Of a DNA stretch of 64,000 bases, positions 1-10,871 are shown piece after piece (position 1 is the first letter of the stretch; each line of letters begins with the position of its first letter). The notes below the pieces were generated by a model. It saw only the letters and a program-made list of their open reading frames with translations, did no database searches and was not told the DNA's origin. Origin of the DNA: Neovahlkampfia damariscottae (taxonomy: Eukaryota; Heterolobosea; Selenaionea; Neovahlkampfiida; Neovahlkampfiidae); the NCBI GenBank assembly GCA_016618085.1, contig JABLTG010000006.1:186001-250000 (forward strand). The letters are read 5' to 3'. Both the position numbers and the translations under genes were made by a program.

Positions 1-3000
1 GATTTTCAAGCGAAACAACCAGGAAAGTATCAAGGTTTTATTCATATGCAAACAGAAAAAGATAATTTAATTGTTCATGTTGAATTTATTGTTTCAAAAA
101 GTGGAGTTCATAGTATTATAGATGAAATTGATTTTGGAACTTTAATTTCACCAACTGAAAGAAGATCAAGAGAAGTTATACTTTTAAATTCATCTCCTTT
201 ACCAGTTAAAATTTCAGATGTTTATGCTTTAACACAAGATTCACAATTGACTATTGAATTTCAAAAAGGAACATTAGTACAAGGTAAAAAAAAAAAAGAT
301 GAATTTAAACATTTTTTTTTGTTTTAGGAGCACTTTCAACTGTAGCTACTATTTCATATAGTGGACAACTTGAAGGAAAGTTTAGTGGTAAAATATTATT
401 TCGTACCAATGATACAAATCCACTTGGTTCACGTATTGAAATACCATATAAATCAAGAGTTATTCATGGAAATTTAGATTATAAAGTGAATACAACAGCA
501 TTTTATACAGGTGATTTAAAAGATGAAGGAAACTCAATTTTTATTGTAAATAGATTTTCAACACCAATTTTAATTAAGTCTGTTGATATTGAAGATTCAA
601 ATTTTAAAGTTTTAAATTTTGAAAGTGGAAAAATAATTTCACCAAAGAAGAGTGAAACTATTTTAAAAATTAAATTTACACCAAATACAACAAATTTAAT
701 ATCCAAAAGTAATTTAATTTTAGAAACGAATATTACAAAATTATATGTACCTCTTTATTATTTTCATGGAAAATTTAAATATTTATCTTATGAAAATGAA
801 ATTGAAAAATTTGAAAAAGAAATAAAATTAGATTTTGGAATTATTGGTTTAAAAGAGAAAAAGATACATAGATTTTATATTAAAAATCCAAATCCTATTG
901 CTTTATCTATTGAATCAATAATTATAATGTTAGATGGAAAAGAATCAAAAGAAATAACATTTCAAATTGAAAATGTAGTTGAATTATTTAATAATTCAAT
1001 GGCACTTCCATCAACAAATTTTGCTTCTGCATTAACAGATGAAGATGATTATAGTTATTTATCTGTAAAATTAAACAAAAAGAAATATGATAAAAATCAA
1101 AAAGTTATATTAAAACCTGGTTTTAAAGCATTAGTTCGTATTTCAATTTCAAGTTCAATTGAAAAAGAGCATGAAGGTGAAATTTTAGTTAAATCTTCTT
1201 ATGATACTCTTTCAATTCCATTTCAATTTGTCAGTAGTACAGGTGATTTAAAATTTGATTCAGAATTAAATTTTGGAAAAACTTATCCTGGAAAAACATT
1301 TAAACAAAATATGTTTGTTACAAATACACATAAATATCCAGTTAAAGTAAATCAAATTACATCTTCAGATGATAGAATGATACCTTATCTTGTTAATGAA
1401 CTTTTAGAACCTTCTAAAGAAATATTGATTGGACAAATATTATTTGATGCTTCAAGTATATTTTTTAATAATGGAAAATATTCAATATTTAAAGATTTAC
1501 AATTAATATCAAAAGAAGATTTAAAAAAATTTAAAAAAAGAATGTCACCTTTTAAAGAAAAAGATTCATTTGAAGTAAAATCAAAAATATCTTTACATAC
1601 CAATTTATTATCAAAATATAATTTTCGTGTTTTAGGTGAAATTCAAAAACCATATTTATCAACTTCAAAAATTGATTTTAAACTTGTACATATTGGAACA
1701 GCAATGGCTTATTACGTGCGTGTAAAGAATCCAACAGATTTTCCATTAGAAGTAAAATTATTTTTAGGAGGTGATAATTATACAACATTACGAACAAAAG
1801 AAGATGAAAAACAATTTAGACTTTCAAAAAGATTTCAAACATTATTACCATCCAATACTGTAACAGATCTTGGACCAATTATATTCTCACCAACAAGTTT
1901 AAACAAAATTAATACATTTCTTTATATAAAGAATAATTTAACCATTTTTGAAAAAATACCAATTTTTGGTGAAGGTGGTATTGGTCATGTTGTTTTTAAA
2001 CAAGATAATGGTAAAATTGAAGATAAATTAATTATTTGGAAAATTAATCAATCTGAAATTGGAAAATTTGAAAATGATAAATTTATGATAAATTCAACTT
2101 TAAAAAGTTCAAAAGATGAATTTATTATTTTTACAAAAAAATTTAAAATTCAAAATCTTGGAAATTTACCAATTATAATTCAAAGTATTAATATAGATAA
2201 TTCAGGTTGTTCTTCATATGGTGTAAATATTAAAACATGTAATGGAATGACAATTCAACCAAAAGAAGAAAAAGATTTTATCATAACATTTCAACCAGAT
2301 TTTACAACATCAAAATTGAATTTTTTGATTAATTTTGAATCTGAAATTGGAAGACATAGTTATTCTGCAATAATTGAATTGCCACATTCAATTTTACCTT
2401 ATCTTTATGATTCACAACCAATTACATTTACATATACTCTTTTTAGATCTATTTGTTCTTTAATTGTTTTTTTTATTTCAATTTATATGATTTATAAAGT
2501 AATTACAACAATGAAATCTTTAGAAAATAATGGAAAAATTGAATTACCAATTTTAACAACTGATTTACAAACAAAAGAAAATTCAATTTATTCTTCAAGA
2601 ATTAATCTTAATTTAAAGAATAAATCAGGTAGAATTTCACCTGTTAGAAGATCACCAAGAAAAATTACACCTTCAACAACAAATTTGAAAAAAGATGAAT
2701 CTATTGATTTAACATCAAATGTTGTTACTCCTGAAAAAAAAAAGAATTCAAAAAAAGTTCAAAAAAAGAAAAAAGAATCACCTTCTCCAATTGAAGGTTC
2801 TCCAACTATTTCTTTTAATGAAAATATTGTTGAATCACCTATTTCAAAAAAGAATTCACCAAAAAATAATTTAGAACAAATATCAATTGGAACAACAACA
2901 ACAACAGAATTAAAAGATCAAAAAGTTGAAAAGAAATTAGATTTGAAATTGAATGAAATTAATTCAAAAATTTCAAAATCAAAATTAAAAAGTGATAAAA

Positions 3001-3845
3001 AAAGTGAAGAAAGTTCATTAAAAAATTCACAAACAAAAGAAGAAAAGAAAAATGAAATTAAAAAATTGAATAATGTCACTTTGTCAACAACAAAGAAATC
3101 ACAACAAAATTCAAATTTGAAAAAACAAAATTCAAACTCTTCAAAGAAACAAACAACAACAACAACTACAACAACAGAACATTCTATTGATGAAGTTGAA
3201 AAAACTGAACAACCAAAGAACAAACAAACATATTCAATGGGTCAAAATAATTATGATAATGAATTTACTTCACAAATTATGTTGAACTCATTTGAAACTG
3301 AAAATCAATCTTTTGGTAGTCCACCACCTGAAATGCTTAATGCTGGATATAGAAATAATTATGAAGAAACTAATGTACTTTCAAGATTAAGTCAAGCATT
3401 AAAACCAACTTCAAATGACTCTTACTTCTCACTATTTACAGATCCAATTTCATCTCATTCATATGGTGATTCAGATGATGATATTGAATCAAATGAACTT
3501 AGAAGAACTAATAGTTCAAACTCAAGTAGATTTGCAAAGAAATTCAATTCAACAAATCAAAGAGAATCAAATTCTTCTTCCTTTTTCTCAATGGATTTTC
3601 CAAAGGTATCAGAAGATAATTCATTGTTTCGTTACCTCAAAGACAAAGAAGATGAAGAAGAAAATACATTTTTTTCATTTGATACAGAATATGATCAAAA
3701 AAATGATGAAACATTTTCACGTTCAAATCAAAATGTTAATGAATCTATTTTTAATCAAAATCAACAAAATTTTCAACAAAATCAATTCAATACTTCAATT
3801 GAAGATGAAGAAGAAGATTTACCTGAATTTTTCAGATCAAATTAA
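1..3845 (+). CDS. TMEM131: TMEM131-like single-pass membrane protein (5' end outside window)
   Basis: The frame is open from base 1, so the gene starts upstream. One 44-base intron (284-327) joins the first visible exon to 328-3845, giving 1,266 visible residues. The N-terminal two thirds is a run of beta-rich Ig/PapD-like segments with the alternating hydrophobic pattern of the TMEM131/ASH family. A single transmembrane helix follows (about 2434-2506), then a long low-complexity tail rich in Ser, Lys, Asn, Gln and Thr, including a run of Thr codons near 3150-3177. In animals TMEM131 sits in the ER membrane and recruits procollagen and COPII-linked partners; the luminal-repeat, single-TM and cytosolic-tail layout is the same here. 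Family assignment is by architecture and pattern, so moderately sure. The next gene is convergent, its stop 31 bases away. Confidence 0.65.
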
Positions 3846-3876
3846 AAAAGAAAGAGATGAAATAAAGTATTTATTT

Positions 3877-6800
3877 CTAATCTTCAAAAAACCTTTCTAA
3901 AGAATACATTCTGAATGTCCTTTGAACAATATTCTTTACTTCATCATAATTTGGATGTTTTGGTTTGTTAATATAAAAATCATAGTCATTCAACATCAAT
4001 CCATCTCCATTCAACCTTTTCTTGTAATCTTCATAAGAAACTAATTTCCCGAATTTCTTTGGTCCTTCAATTGCGTATTCATGATCAATTAAAATATCAA
4101 CAGCTCTTCTAATTGAATTCATATTTATTTTTTCATCAAGCTTCCAATATCCACCTTTAAATTGTTTCCTGACAAATGAGAATTGATTTTCTTGAATAAT
4201 TTTTGAAATTTCTTTATCAGATTCACCATCAAGCAACATTAAACAATTAATAATTTCACCTTCAATGTCACTTTCTTCTTCAATTAAAGAGCTAAGCTTT
4301 GTTGCTTCTTTTAAAAATTTAATTTCTTCGTTGAATTGACCTGGTAAAAGTTTGAATAAAGAATAATCTGATGAAGTATAAATGATACGTGTTACAACAT
4401 CAACTAAATTCATAAATGAATCTTGATATATTTCATCATCATCTTTCATTAACTTCTCATTAAAAAAGGAATATAATTTTCTAATTTGAGGTGTCCAAAT
4501 TTTCAATACACTCTCAGTTGAAATACCTGGAAATTTGAAACCTGTCCTATCCAAAGAGTTCAAAACATCAAAGATATCGGTCAACTTTGATAAAATTGGA
4601 TTGATTTTTTCTAGTGCTTCCTTTTTTGTATTTTTATTTTTCAATAATTCAACAAACATATTAAATCTTGAAATTCCTAAAATATCAAAATTCTTGAACA
4701 AAATCGTATTCCAATTTTTCAAATTTTGATTTAATAAAATATCAAAAAATCTATGTAATGTAATTCTTAATTCTTGATGTTCGATGTCCAAAATTTGATA
4801 ATTTTTTATTTCTTTGATTGTTGAAAAAATGAATGTTGACAATTTTGTGATCATTTTTGAATTCAATTTATAATTCAATGGTAATAATAATTCAAATTTT
4901 CTCATTTTTTTTAAATGATTTTCAATAATTTGACTTTCAAATTTCATTTTAAATTTTTTAATAATCTCTTCAATAATTGAAAAAGTAGAACTGGTAATTG
5001 ATTTTTTCATAATACTAAAATTTTCAATTGAATTAATAAAATCTGTTGAATTAATCAAATTATCCATATTATTCAAAATATAATTGAAAGCCTTCTTCAC
5101 AGATAATTCTTTAACTTGTTTTGAAACAAATTTTGGAGCCAATATTTTTGGACCTGAATAATTCAATCTTTCTTTTTTTATAACTGTCAAAAATTGTTCT
5201 GAATCAATAATTCTATCAGGTAATAAGTAATCAAATTTCTTTGCATAAACTGATAATGAAACATTCCATTTTTTTAATAAACTTGAAATGAATAAAATTT
5301 GATCTTCTAATTTCATACCAGTATGTAAAATAGGTGATTCATTAGAATCTATTTTGTTCATTTCAATATACTTTTTTAATACTTTATTATGTTCAAGTGC
5401 AATATCTTCTGAGTTATGAATGAACCAACCATTTCCACCTGGATTTGTTTCTAATGTAACATGACTTCCATCTTTTAACATTGCTGGATCTGCTGTTAAA
5501 GGTATTCCCTTTAAACTTTCAGGTAATGAATTTATACATTTTGTAAAAAAAGAATGAATTGATTTTGTATAATACTTATCCATATTTTCTGATTCATCAT
5601 CATCACCACCATCACCCATCATTGCATCAATTGGACAATATCCACCTAAACATTCAATTCTATATTCTCTTTGAATATCTTTTAATTCTTGTATGAATGT
5701 ATATGCAGAGTCTTTTAATAAAGTACCAATTTTAAATCCTATAAAATGTGTATGATTCTTTAATTCAGCATTTAAATCTTCAATTGGTTCACATCCTATT
5801 AAATTTTGTTTCTTAATTTTATAAACATCATCAAAATTTGATAATTTATATTTATTGAATTTTTCAATCATATTTGATTTTTGAGTGATGATATGTTCAA
5901 TTCCATTGTAATCCCAAACACCTTTTAAAATCCATCCATTTGGAAAATGTTCATTTGCAATTGAAAAAACAATTTCAGGAGGGACATTGAATCTATCAAC
6001 ACCTTTAGGTAATAATTCAAATAATAATTTTGATTTTGGTAAGAATGATGGGCAGTATGTTTCCCAATACTTATATTCAAACCATTTATTTTCCAATAAA
6101 TGAGCAATATTTAAATTAATTAATGATGGATTATATCGACCAATAATATTGAATCGATGTTCTTGTCTTTGATGCCAAACAACACTATCACCAGGAATAA
6201 TTAAAGGTGCATATCCAAATATAGCTGTTTCAATATGTCCAAGAATAAATTTTTGTTTTTTTTCGTACCAAGAAATTAAATCTTGATGTTCTTCTTCATG
6301 AACATTTGGACATGTTTCTGAATTCCAAACAATGTATTTAAAATAAACGTTCTGTTTTGCTTTTATTGAATTTCTAATATTTTTGATGACGTCCAATTCA
6401 ATAAAACTAATTTGGGATATTGCTGAGTCAGCAATGAATGGTCCAAGATATTCTGTTGCTTTGACAATACCAACAGATCTTTTGATTGAAATTTGTAATT
6501 TTCCTCTAAACTCTCGAAATTGAACTGATTGGTGCGGAGTTATAAATCTTGATAATTTTAAAGAGATCTCATCATTTGGTTTATAATACAATAACATTGG
6601 TGAAATATCTAAACCAAAAGAAGGATATTTATAATTCAAATTTTCAATAAATCTTTTTCTTAATATTTCAATAGGTAAGGACCAAATATTTGTTTCATTT
6701 GGATATAAAATTTCAACACCTTGACGAATTATAAAATCATCAAAAAGATCATCCATAGTTGGATTATAAATAAAGTTTCCATCAATATCTTTTTTCAATA

Positions 6801-7398
6801 ATAAATTCTTAAATCCATTTGAGTATTCAGTTTCAAGTTTAAAATTATTTTCATTTAAAATTTCTTCTCTATTTTCAGGTCTGTATAAATTAATCATAAT
6901 ATCTCTAATTAAAGTTGAATTTAAAGGTACTTCAACATTCACTCTGATTGAATTTTGTCGGAAACCTAAAACATCAATAGTTTTTGCTAATTTTTGAATT
7001 TGATTTGTATCTCCTAATAAATAGTCTTCTGTTGGATACTGCTCCTTTGTTAATATCCATCCTTGTTTTTCTTTTTCTCCATTTGGTGATTTGAAAAAAC
7101 CTGTTTGTAAATAATTTGGATGAATAAAAACATCTCCAAGTGTTGTATCATGAAAATTATGTCCAATTTCCAATTCTTCAACTTTTTTTGGTTGTAAAAC
7201 TTTTGAAAATTGTTCCAGTTCAAAATTTCCAATTTTATTATAACTTGAGTATTCATAAATAACAGAAGCTGGTCTTGAAGGAAGAGGTAAATTTATGAAA
7301 GTTGTTCCTCCATAATAATATAAACTCATCGACGTTTCTTTTGTTCTAAAAATTTGAAAAAAGCATAACAATAACAAATGAAGAAAGACACTCTTCAT
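3877..7398 (-). CDS. Large secretory-pathway protein of unknown function, possibly ATP-grasp-like
   Basis: Single exon, 1,173 residues. The first 20 or so residues (MKSVFLHLLLLCFFQIF) form a clear signal peptide, so it enters the secretory pathway. No other transmembrane segment is obvious and there is no terminal ER retention signal. The middle holds FPNGWILKGVWDYNG, a CLGGYCPID segment, an acidic Asp/Glu stretch after DAMMGDGG, then ETNPGGNGWF. The pairing of a Lys-containing strand with a later E-x-N-P-G-G motif recalls the ATP-binding Lys and metal-binding Glu/Asn of ATP-grasp enzymes. That is inference only, and I recognise no family. The C-terminal third is helical and Leu/Lys-rich. The start is the first Met, just before the signal peptide; an ATTGG box lies about 150 bases upstream. 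It ends 31 bases from the TMEM131-like stop. Confidence 0.6.
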   Translation of the reverse strand: MKSVFLHLLLLCFFQIFRTKETSMSLYYYGGTTFINLPLPSRPASVIYEYSSYNKIGNFELEQFSKVLQPKKVEELEIGHNFHDTTLGDVFIHPNYLQTGFFKSPNGEKEKQGWILTKEQYPTEDYLLGDTNQIQKLAKTIDVLGFRQNSIRVNVEVPLNSTLIRDIMINLYRPENREEILNENNFKLETEYSNGFKNLLLKKDIDGNFIYNPTMDDLFDDFIIRQGVEILYPNETNIWSLPIEILRKRFIENLNYKYPSFGLDISPMLLYYKPNDEISLKLSRFITPHQSVQFREFRGKLQISIKRSVGIVKATEYLGPFIADSAISQISFIELDVIKNIRNSIKAKQNVYFKYIVWNSETCPNVHEEEHQDLISWYEKKQKFILGHIETAIFGYAPLIIPGDSVVWHQRQEHRFNIIGRYNPSLINLNIAHLLENKWFEYKYWETYCPSFLPKSKLLFELLPKGVDRFNVPPEIVFSIANEHFPNGWILKGVWDYNGIEHIITQKSNMIEKFNKYKLSNFDDVYKIKKQNLIGCEPIEDLNAELKNHTHFIGFKIGTLLKDSAYTFIQELKDIQREYRIECLGGYCPIDAMMGDGGDDDESENMDKYYTKSIHSFFTKCINSLPESLKGIPLTADPAMLKDGSHVTLETNPGGNGWFIHNSEDIALEHNKVLKKYIEMNKIDSNESPILHTGMKLEDQILFISSLLKKWNVSLSVYAKKFDYLLPDRIIDSEQFLTVIKKERLNYSGPKILAPKFVSKQVKELSVKKAFNYILNNMDNLINSTDFINSIENFSIMKKSITSSTFSIIEEIIKKFKMKFESQIIENHLKKMRKFELLLPLNYKLNSKMITKLSTFIFSTIKEIKNYQILDIEHQELRITLHRFFDILLNQNLKNWNTILFKNFDILGISRFNMFVELLKNKNTKKEALEKINPILSKLTDIFDVLNSLDRTGFKFPGISTESVLKIWTPQIRKLYSFFNEKLMKDDDEIYQDSFMNLVDVVTRIIYTSSDYSLFKLLPGQFNEEIKFLKEATKLSSLIEEESDIEGEIINCLMLLDGESDKEISKIIQENQFSFVRKQFKGGYWKLDEKINMNSIRRAVDILIDHEYAIEGPKKFGKLVSYEDYKKRLNGDGLMLNDYDFYINKPKHPNYDEVKNIVQRTFRMYSLERFFED

Positions 7399-7581
7399 TA
7401 TTTGAAAATAATGATGTCATTTGATAAAATTTGTGTATTTATCCTGTCCACTCACCTTAATTTAGTAATTCGGATAATCTTTATATTTCTTTATTTGTGA
7501 CTCATCAACAAGTGGTTATGATTTGTTGCGGGCTTTGATTAGTCAATTATTGGAGAATTTAAAGATTGAATAAAATTGTTT

Positions 7582-8386
7582 TTATTCTTTCAAAAGAAGA
7601 GGATGTAAGTTGAAATCCAAATCTTTTAATTTTTTTACTGAACCAATCAACGAATAAAAAAAATCAACATCAAAAATATTTGAACTTTTGTGATAATATT
7701 TCAAATTTATAGTTTCATTTTCAAATAATTTTTCAATCCACAAATACAATTTCTTATAACTTCATCATTTAATGATTATTTGACACTTACTTTAAAGAAT
7801 AACATACAAATCCTAACCATTTCTCATCTGATGTTTCAAACATTTTATTTAAATCAAAAATCAAAGAATCAAAAACATCATCTATTTTTTGATATTTTGA
7901 TGTAATAAAATTCCATAAATTATTTTCAGAAATCAAAAAAACTTTCATATCATGAATTAAAGTTTGTTGTAAAATATTTGAAAATTTTTTGATTAAAATT
8001 AAAATTCCAGGACAAATTCTATCATCTCCTAAAATTTCTATTGGTTGATTAAATATTTCTTCATTCTTTATAAAATAGTTCAAAAGTATTTCATTTATAA
8101 AATTCTCTATTCGAAGAGTTTTTGAATTGAAAATGAAGGTTTGTGGAAATGAAGACATGGTTCGAAAAGAACTTCTTTCTTTTTCAATTTCTTTATATTT
8201 TGAAATTGTATTCAAATATAAATCATTTAATTGTCTCAATTTTTTATTTTCTTCTTCCAATAAAGTTATGGTTGATTCAATGGAGTTTTCTTCGATTAAA
8301 ATTTCTTCTTCAATGAACTGTTTGGATCTATTTTCTTCATTTTTTTTGATGCTTCTTTTTGGTTGAATTTTTTTGAAAATGTTCAT
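7582..8386 (-). CDS. Coiled-coil protein of unknown function
   Basis: Two exons, 8386-7791 and 7759-7582, separated by a 31-base intron with donor GTAAGT. The spliced frame gives 257 residues. A longer open frame starts at 8449, but it runs back through the shared ATTGG promoter box, so the Met at 8386 (MNIFKKIQPKR) is preferred. The N-terminus is basic, followed by a Glu-rich coiled-coil-like stretch (EEENKKLRQLNDLYLN) and a mostly helical C-terminal part containing DDRICPGILILI. I do not recognise a family. The start lies 80 bases from the divergent Tim17 gene, with which it shares a promoter. Confidence 0.55.
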
Positions 8387-8466
8387 CTTCTTGAGGTTTG
8401 GATAAATTTTGACATTGTGTGTGTTTTTATTGGTCAGTTTTGTATTCAAAATTTTTATTGTAAAGT
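8387..8466. promoter_or_regulatory. Bidirectional promoter with CCAAT box
   Basis: 80 bases between the divergent starts of the coiled-coil gene (8386, minus) and Tim17 (8467, plus). ATTGGTCA begins at 8429, close to mid-way between the two ATGs. Confidence 0.55.
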
Positions 8467-9105
8467 ATGGAAAGACAACCGTATGAATTTAATGATCTAA
8501 TGTTAATATTTAAGTTGTCCTGAAAGAATTGTTGATGATGTTGGAAGTGCTTTCTCCATGGGTTTTGTTGGTGGTTCAATTTTTCATTATGTAAAAAAAA
8601 AATAAAATTAAAAAAACAAAAGATAAAAGGAGCAAAAGATTCTCCAAAAGGAGAGAAGTTTTCAGGTGCATGGAAAACAATGGTAAAATACATTTATTTT
8701 CAACTCTGTTTTATTAGAAATTACGTGGACCAATTTTAGGTGGAAACTTTGCGGTATGGGGTGGTTTATTTTCATCATTTGATTGTTTATTTCAACATTA
8801 CAGAAAAAAAGAAGAGTATTTTAGTTTTAGTTTTGTTAATTTTTTTGAAAAGTATTTGGAATCCAATTGTAGCTGGATTTTGTACAGGAGGTGTTTTAAG
8901 TTTAAGAGGAGGAGTTAGAGCTGCCTTAAGATCAGCTCTGTTTGGTGGTATATTTATTGGAGTTATTGAAGGTGCTTCTTCATTTGTCCAAAAAATGATT
9001 GCTCAAACACAAATGTCAAGAATGGTTCCACCTCCTCCACCAAGTGGTTTACCACCAAGAGGAACTAAACAAAGAGATAATGAATTCAACTTTATTCCAA
9101 ATTAA
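8467..9105 (+). CDS. TIM17: Mitochondrial inner-membrane translocase subunit Tim17
   Basis: Five exons (8467-8480, 8515-8590, 8623-8682, 8718-8815, 8853-9105) give 166 residues. The product begins [20 protein letters not shown], matching the Tim17 CPWRIVDDCGGAFTMG block. Later come [20 protein letters not shown] and [13 protein letters not shown], equivalent to the family's [15 protein letters not shown] and GGILLALIEG segments. The family has four short membrane segments and forms the presequence-import TIM23 channel of the mitochondrial inner membrane. The C-terminal tail is proline-rich ([14 protein letters not shown]). The four introns are 32-37 bases long and the first coding exon is only 14 bases. 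It implies conventional presequence import, consistent with the OGDH gene further on. Confidence 0.93.
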
Positions 9106-9622
9106 AGTTTTTAATTTTTATTAAGACTCGTTATTCACAACAAGTATGTAATTTGGCAGTGGTGTTTTTAAGTCCTGCCACTCACTGAGTCATTGATTTT
9201 CTGATGATATTTCAAAACTAAGAAGCTGGATGTAATACAATCTCCAAGTAACGTGGTTGAAAATGCATCAATGGCTTTGAATTTTGAAAATACATTTATC
9301 ATTGAGATAATACTCCAGTATTTTAGCCTCCCTTCAAAGCTTCATATTTGAATTCTTTATGAATATTTTGGATGATTTCATTTAAAGTTGACTTCTTTGC
9401 ATCTTTTCGGTTTTTTTGCAAAACCCGAAAAATAAATTATTTTTTCCATGATGATTACAAGTTGTAAGATATTTGAATTGTATCTTGAGAAGTGAGGAAA
9501 TTGTGCACTGGTTAACGTATGAGTATCACTATTTTATTGGTGCATAAACAGTTTCAAATGTTCGTCCAATAAAATTTTGTTGCAACTTGAAAACACAGGT
9601 TGTTTATTTGAATTAAAGTTTA
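9106..9622. other. 517-base gap between convergent genes; possible ncRNA or decayed small gene
   Basis: Most convergent pairs in this window are separated by 2-84 bases, so this gap stands out. It holds ATTGG at about 9537 and CCAAT at about 9574, elements otherwise found at gene starts. It also holds a hairpin near 9407-9432 (CTTTTCGG ... CCGAAAA with a T/A-rich upper stem). On the minus strand an ATG at about 9449 opens a short frame that, with a 22-base intron, reads through roughly 30 residues (ending KYEALKGG) and then meets stops. No snRNA, SRP, RNase P or tRNA signature could be recognised. Nothing here is firmly supported as a gene. Confidence 0.4.
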
Positions 9623-10776
9623 TTATTGTCCATGAGTCTTATTAATTAAATCAATAAAGTAATTTGACAAGACGAATTCTGTATTAATTTTTTCCAAATT
9701 TCTATTTCCATAATTGATATATAATCCATTTATACTATCTTTATAATTGGCAATTTGTTGAAATAATTCTTTCTTTTCAAAAAAATTTATGATCATTCAA
9801 AAAAACTTACTGTTGGAATTGATCTAAAAGTTTCATCAAAATTGTATCCTGCTGTTTTACAAAATTCAAGTGCAAGATCAGGAGATGTAAATAATCCTAT
9901 AAATGTCATTTCTCTTTTTTCAATCATCATTAATTCACCTTGTTTATCTCCCTTTTTTGTAATAGTTATTTAAAAATTGATTATGGATTACTGTTGATCT
10001 AATTGGAATTAATAATTCAGAATATTCTTTTAAAAATTGAATTGGTTCATATAACAAATTTTGTTTCAAAGTATCAGGTATTTCCTTTCCACTTTGTTGA
10101 AATATTTTCGCAATATTTGAAATCATTTTGATGAAATATAAACATAACTAATAATTAAATCAATATATTTTTTTACTTCTGTATGAATTATATTTTCCCA
10201 TTGACTCACAATTTCAAAGAAATCTTTTGGAATAATAAACATATGTTCTGAATCATGATCAATAATAATTTCTTCAATTTCTTCATTTGAACAAATTGTT
10301 GATAAATGTTCAATTTCAATCAATTTTGAACCTTCTTTTTCTGATTTCCATAAATTTTCAGATGAATAAATTTTGATTGATTTTTTTCCATTTTCTTCAA
10401 CAATAGCATCAACTTTCATAGTTTCTTCATTATTTTCATTTGATGAAGTAGGAATCATCCAAGAATTATAAGTTAATATATTTCTAAAAATTGGATACAT
10501 ATCATCTCCAGTCGGTTCAATTTTATCTTTAAAGAATTTTAAAGACTCATGAAGTTCTTCAATTGTAACTTTTTCTTCCAATTTTATTGTTGGTTTAGTT
10601 TCTTCTTCATTTTTTTTTTCTTCTACCTCTGCAATAGTCAAATTTTTGATGTCATCTGATTCTTTATCATTAAATTTTTTGAACTTTTTTTCTGAAGCAA
10701 TTACAGTTTGTGTTGTTGGTTTTTTTTGAACTCTATTGTTAAAATTTTAATGTCTATAAGTTTTACCGTGTTGCAT
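9623..10776 (-). CDS. SseB-like domain protein (tentative)
   Basis: Five exons (10776-10767, 10730-10177, 10147-9992, 9951-9811, 9772-9623) give 336 residues after removing introns of 28-40 bases. Two halves each carry a pattern recalling bacterial SseB: a helix plus NSWMIP or LLIPIRST, then a strand ending in an aromatic-Ser/Thr-Ser-Pro/Glu turn (IKIYSSENLW; FIGLFTSPDLALEFC), then an acidic strand. SseB is a small protein of uncertain role in serine sensitivity, so even a correct match says little about function. The N-terminus is Lys/Glu-rich. The start is the ATG 83 bases below a CCAAT box at 10859; the first coding exon is 10 bases. HPS1 lies upstream on the same strand, separated by 95 bases. 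Confidence 0.5.
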
Positions 10777-10871
10777 AAGATATTTTTTTTAATTTTAATT
10801 TTTTGTTGGTTAAAATTCTCTTCAACATTTTTTTTCACACAGTTTTATCCAATCAAATAAACAATAAGAAA

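Noticed and set aside
2918-3223. 101-residue minus-strand frame rich in Phe/Val/Cys
   Set aside because: Mirror of the Lys/Ser/Thr-rich tail of the TMEM131-like gene; no promoter box and no domain.
8427-8693. 88-residue minus-strand frame over Tim17 5' exons
   Set aside because: Crosses the shared promoter and Tim17 exons; Tim17 assignment is strong.
9106-9622. C/D snoRNA from TGATGA-like and CTGA boxes
   Set aside because: Boxes are not correctly spaced or paired by a terminal stem; such short words are expected by chance.
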